A DNA stretch of 64,000 bases, from positions 682,001 through 746,000 of the forward strand of contig JANHCV010000011.1 in NCBI GenBank assembly GCA_025594325.1, written 5' to 3'. A program made the position numbers and the translations under genes. Below are positions 60,715-64,000 of the stretch, one piece after another; the stretch's first letter is position 1; each line of letters begins with the position of its first letter. The notes beneath the pieces were generated by a model. That model made no database searches. It had not been told where the DNA came from and saw only the letters and a list, made by a program, of their open reading frames with translations. The DNA is from Blastocladiella emersonii ATCC 22665 (lineage: Eukaryota > Blastocladiomycota > Blastocladiomycetes > Blastocladiales > Blastocladiaceae).

Positions 60715-62170
60715 TTTGAGTTGCGGTCCGTTACACGGACGGGTCGCTCCGTGGCTTGGGTTTGCCAGACGTTGCAGCGGGCGCAGACGTCTTCGTTAGC
60801 GGATCGCTGGAACTCGCTGTTCGCGTGGGTGCGGGTTCGCGCAACGTGCTCGCTCGAGTGGGCCGTGCTCCGCTGGATCATCGCGGCCCGCGAGCTCCAG
60901 GTCGAGTGGGTCCGTGGCCATGCTGTGAACTTGGAGAATGAAGAGGCCGACGCGCTCGCCAACAAGGGTTGCCGCGCATCTCCCGCTGTGAATCGCCGCC
61001 GCCGTCCGCGCGGACCTCGATGCGCCCTTCACGGCGCGCAGGCGCGGCTGCGACTTCGACTCAGTCCCGCGACGCGCTCTCCGCCGCCTGCACGACGCGC
61101 GACACGACCCGCTGCTCGCTCTGACCGCGTCCGCTGGCATCACGTCCTCCCCCATCGATGTCCCAGCCCTTGTCACTGCGCTTCGGGGCAGCACGCGCCG
61201 CATCCACCCGAGCGAGTCCCTCACCGCAAACTCGCTCCCGTGCTTCCAGCTCCGCGCGCTCGCAGGCCAGCTGCCGACCCGCGGCTGTTTGCACCAGCTC
61301 TGGCCGCACCGCTACGAGTCCCCCAACTGCGCCGAATGCCCAAAAACTGGCGGCAAGGTCGCCGACACTCAAGCGTACGCGTTTGAGTGCACACTCTTCG
61401 CGCGCAATCGTCTCCGCGGCACTGGACGACGTCCGCATCGTTAACGCCCTCGCGGCGGTCGACAAGGGCTAGATCGGGGGCGGGCTCCGCACCAGCGTCA
61501 CCGGATCGCTCGCCGAGCGCCTTCTCAACCCAAAACACATGAAGCACCGTGGCCGCCATCGTGGACGCACCACACATCGCGTGGTTCAAACAGGTTTACT
61601 GAGACGAACTCATCGATCCACGCCTCGCGCTCCTGCCGCGACGGCCATCGCCTCGAGCGCCATGCAGGAGCTTGCTTGGCGCCCTCGCTGCAGCGCGATT
61701 GTTGATGCCGCGCTGGTGACACATGACGGTGCCCTGCCGCCACTCAACGCGAGCGACCAACCGCACCATCCTTTGTTGAAGCGCGCGCATCGCGCAGCAG
61801 GGAACGCGCTAAGCTGCGACGCGTTGTGCTGCGACGCACCGTGCTGCGACGCACCGTGCTGCGACGCACCGTGCTGCGACGCACCGTGCTGCGACGCACC
61901 GTGCTGCGACGCACCGTGCTGCGACGCACCGTGCTGCGACGCACCGTGCTGCGACGCACCGTGCTGCGACGCGCCGTGCTGCGACGCGCCGATCTCCGAC
62001 CCCTCCGTCGAGTACTGCAGCATGAGTGATGTGAAAGGCTCGTTCAACGGGCGCCTACCACGGCTCGAGCGGAAGCGCGCCTGCACGGCACAAGCGCCCA
62101 ACGTGGCGCGGGCTTTAGCCCTCGATTGAAAACCAGACGCGAAGCGTCTAGGTGGATCAAGTATAATATA
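60715..62170 (+). mobile_element. Degenerate LINE-like retrotransposon 3' end, copy 2
   Basis: RNase H begins with YTDGSL at 60732, a standard start motif with the first catalytic Asp. In another frame comes WVRGH...EEADALANKG (about 60903-60968), the C-terminal RNase H signature. A third frame carries CAECPKTGG...AYAFEC (61327-61395), the zinc-binding CxxC...C element that often follows in LINE proteins. So at least two frameshifts have occurred. ELIDPRLAL-like residues near 61610 align with copy 1. A 15-bp tandem repeat is inserted at 61814-61990. The tail AGACGCGAAGCGTCT (self-complementary) followed by AGGTGGATCAAGTATAATA matches copy 1. The reverse transcriptase is missing, as in 5'-truncated insertions. 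Confidence 0.8.
61814..61990 (+). repeat. 15-bp tandem array, about 12 units
   Basis: The unit GCGACGCACCGTGCT repeats about 12 times with almost no variation; the first unit ends GCGTT and the last two read GCGCC. The reading frame encodes Cys-Cys-Asp-Ala-Pro repeats, but the host element has no intact gene, so I treat this as a minisatellite. Confidence 0.95.
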
Positions 62171-62514
62171 ATTTTCACCTTTTGGGCTATTTAGTCGCCC
62201 AGCAGCACGCATGGTGGCAGGGGTCGCGGGAGACGCGTCGCGATATCACGTGTGTCCCGGATCGGACGCGTCGCGCCACACTTACCCGCGAAAGCAGCCG
62301 CACATTCCCTCACCCGCTTGCGCTCGATCTCCAGCAAAACCGCTGATTTCCTGAACCGTAAACGAGAAAAATGTGGTTGTTTCTCAATGCATCATTCCCG
62401 CGAAGAAGAAATTTTGACCGTGTATATTCGATATGAGTACTACCCTGTCAAGTAGGGAAATGCAAGTCAGAACCATGCGGCGCTGCACTTTGCTGCGCCG
62501 CTTCAACGCGTCGT
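62171..62514. other. Spacer between LINE tail and GTPase gene
   Basis: I see no gene or repeat here, only the 3' flank of the GTPase gene. Confidence 0.5.
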
Positions 62515-63495
62515 CTACTGGATCATGGCCTTGTACTCGTTGAGCTTGGCCAAGTAGTGAGCCTGGGACTCACGTCCGTTCTGAGCCTTCTTGCTGAGGT
62601 CCGCAATCTTCTTGTTGAGCGATTTGACGCTGTCGATACTTGACGCAACGGCAATAGACATGCCCGCTGCCGAGATGGTGCCAACAAACGGAATCCAACC
62701 AGTCGACGCAATGGCGATGTTGAGGTCCTTGATGCGCTGCTCGTGCCAGCCGCGGTCAGACTCGGCGTCCGCGAGCTCTTTCCGAAGCTTGCTCACGGCG
62801 TCACCCGCGTTGCTGTGGTTGTTGCTGGCAAGCGCAACCAGTTCCGAGTACGTCATGCTGGCCTTGACGGGCATGCGGGCCAGGAGCTGGGTACGGAGCT
62901 CCGGGATCTTGACAGCACGCGAGTCCATATCAATGCACATGACATTGTGCTCCGCGTCAAAGAAATCGATGCCGTGGTTGGCCTTGAGCTCGTTCAGGAA
63001 CCGGCTCGGGTCGGCCTCAAACGAAGACACCTCGTTGTCGTGGTCCTGGGCAAAAGTAAGCAGCAGGAAGCAGTTGCTGGAGCTGATGTTGGTGCAAACC
63101 TTGAGCATCTGGAGCACCCGGACGAACGGCATGTCGGTGCGGTGGAAGCGATGGACAATGAGCAGCGTCGCCGGATCGTTCTTGAGCAGTTCCAGAATCG
63201 AGTCGGCGACCTGGACGCTGTCGTTGGCCGAGCTGCCAATGCCCTCCGAGTCAGAAACGATGAGGTCGGTGCCGTCGGGGAGAAGGGTCGGGTTGATGTT
63301 GAACTGGCGGGCCATGTTGGTCTTGATCCCCTTGGCCGCTGATCCCGCGGCAAAGACCTGCTTGATCACCTGCTTGCCGCCGCGGACTTCCTTATACCCG
63401 AGAAGCTGGTTGAGCGTGGTCGACTTGCCATAGCCGACCATGCCCATGGTGCGGACTTTGGAAGCGTGGGCGGAGGGGGAAGCCTCGTTCGTCAT
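62515..63495 (-). CDS. AIG1/IMAP-like P-loop GTPase with membrane-associated tail
   Basis: A single intact exon of 326 residues. The P-loop is MGMVGYGKSTTLNQLLG (GxxxxGKST). G3-like is LIVSDSEGIGSS, then a hydrophobic strand ATLLIVHRFHRTDMPFV and a later strand CFLLLTFAQDHDN where G4 is expected, without a clean (N/T)KxD. The helical C-terminal part has a coiled coil (AVSKLRKELADAESDRGWHE), a hydrophobic Gly/Ala-rich span (WIPFVGTISAAGMSIAVASS) that could insert in a membrane, and a second coiled coil ending in KLNEYKAMIQ. The overall plan is like immunity-associated GTPases (AIG1/GIMAP) and related fungal GTPases. It stands alone within repeat-rich DNA, yet has an intact frame, a TATA box and repeated upstream motifs. 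The role is unknown. Confidence 0.8.
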   Translation of the reverse strand: MTNEASPSAHASKVRTMGMVGYGKSTTLNQLLGYKEVRGGKQVIKQVFAAGSAAKGIKTNMARQFNINPTLLPDGTDLIVSDSEGIGSSANDSVQVADSILELLKNDPATLLIVHRFHRTDMPFVRVLQMLKVCTNISSSNCFLLLTFAQDHDNEVSSFEADPSRFLNELKANHGIDFFDAEHNVMCIDMDSRAVKIPELRTQLLARMPVKASMTYSELVALASNNHSNAGDAVSKLRKELADAESDRGWHEQRIKDLNIAIASTGWIPFVGTISAAGMSIAVASSIDSVKSLNKKIADLSKKAQNGRESQAHYLAKLNEYKAMIQ

Positions 63496-63582
63496 GGCTG
63501 GCAGGAAGGAAATGTGGAGGTGAGGTGATAACTGCTGTTGTGCTGATGCTGGAGCAACGAGTTGGGGCCTGGCGAGGCAGAC

Positions 63583-63590
63583 CTTTATAT
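63583..63590 (-). promoter_or_regulatory. TATA box of the GTPase gene
   Basis: The minus strand reads CGAATATATAAAGGTC, about 90 bp upstream of the ATG at 63495. Confidence 0.75.
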
Positions 63591-63605
63591 ATTCGAGCCA
63601 GGTGA

Positions 63606-63755
63606 TTTTACTGTTTTCGAGTGTCGACGCGCAGTGAAAGCCGCTTGCCACCGCCCAGTAATCTTGGGTACAGTAAACTCGGCACAGTGAACTGAGCGGG
63701 GCGGCAGATTCTTTACTGTTCGTACTACCTGCCCTCGAATGCGCAACTTCACTGT
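63606..63755 (-). promoter_or_regulatory. Repeated TT(T/C)ACTGT motifs upstream of the GTPase gene
   Basis: Five copies within 150 bp: TTTACTGTTTTCGA (63607), inverted ACAGTAAACTC (63670), inverted ACAGTGAACTG (63683), TTTACTGTTCG (63712) and TTCACTGTTTTGAG (63748). The spacing and mixed orientation suggest binding sites for one transcription factor. Confidence 0.55.
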
Positions 63756-63824
63756 TTTGAGACGCATTCTTTTCCATTTGCGAGAGTGTACAGCGACTCT
63801 TGCATAGTTGGCGCCACTCCTCTG

Positions 63825-63985
63825 TGTTACGCGTCGTTCATGCGGTGGTGATCGGGGTGATCATCCACCTGATCTCGCGTGGTTCGCCCGCAACCGCCTC
63901 TTTCGCCCCGCCGCGACCCCGCGGCGGCGCTCCCGCTTTTGTCATCCTCTCTCCCTCACCCAGCCCTGGTTCGGGGCCGAGTAGT
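63825..63985 (-). mobile_element. Truncated LTR fragment
   Basis: TGTTACGCGTCGTTCATG... to about GGTTCGGGGCCGAG is a reverse-oriented, incomplete copy of the LTR family at 8080-8287 and 33413/38775. It loses similarity before its other end near the window edge. Confidence 0.8.
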
Positions 63986-64000
63986 GTGCACGGAAAGTTC

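Noticed and set aside
61814-61990. CRISPR-like array
   Set aside because: 15-bp units are head to tail with no spacers, in a eukaryotic genome; it is a minisatellite.
61539-62129. 196-codon Cys-rich CCDAP protein
   Set aside because: The frame exists only because the 15-bp repeat has no stop; the sequence around it belongs to a frameshifted LINE.

Overview
The window looks like nuclear DNA of a filamentous or yeast-like fungus, most likely a basidiomycete; I cannot place it to class. The evidence is a set of fungal/eukaryotic single-copy genes (TOM7, MED21, RPN5, NTF2, GPN2, an Rco1-type PHD protein, a CTL/PNS1 transporter), most split by short introns of 56-93 bp, plus a chromodomain Ty3-type LTR retrotransposon. 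Coding DNA is GC-rich. 24 of the 29 introns I model start with GTRCGY, and 26 of 29 carry C at intron position +4.

Layout. 1-10,965 is a decayed, lower-GC, gene-poor zone. It holds two near-identical tRNA-Ala(CGC) genes, a degenerate LINE tail, a MITE-like inverted repeat, a solo LTR with intact target-site duplication and a G-run. 10,966-28,282 is a dense block of host genes: a beta-trefoil-like membrane protein (-), Rco1-like PHD protein (+), CTL/PNS1 transporter (+), MED21 (-), DnaJ (-), SNIP1/Pml1-like FHA protein (+), MMTAG2-like protein (-), an orphan polytopic membrane protein (+) and the tiny three-exon TOM7 gene (-). 28,544-32,909 is a tandem array of four paralogous genes of no family I recognise. 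33,289-39,271 is a defective chromodomain Ty3-type retrotransposon whose LTRs abut truncated reading frames on both sides. 39,672-58,264 is a second host block: a SNF2-RING helicase (-), a class IV aminotransferase (-), NTF2 (+), GPN2 (-), a 1780-residue protein joining an Rse1/SF3B3-like N-terminus to a RhoGEF DH-PH module (+), RPN5 (+) and a Ca3427-like periplasmic-binding-fold protein (+). 58,265-64,000 is again repeat-rich: LTR fragments, a second LINE tail carrying a 15-bp tandem repeat, and an intact AIG1/IMAP-like GTPase gene.

Functional themes. The housekeeping genes cover transcription and chromatin (MED21, Rco1-like, SNF2-RING), splicing (SNIP1-like, MMTAG2-like), nuclear transport, RNA polymerase assembly (GPN2), proteasome lid (RPN5) and mitochondrial import (TOM7). 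The unusual content is the Rse1-N/RhoGEF fusion, the four-gene orphan array with a duplicated promoter block, and the GTPase gene in the repeat-rich right end. Repeat copies differ largely by CpG transitions, which suggests methylation- or RIP-like decay confined to repeats.

All exon joins were inferred by eye from reading frame, splice dinucleotides and conserved protein sequence; none is confirmed by transcripts.
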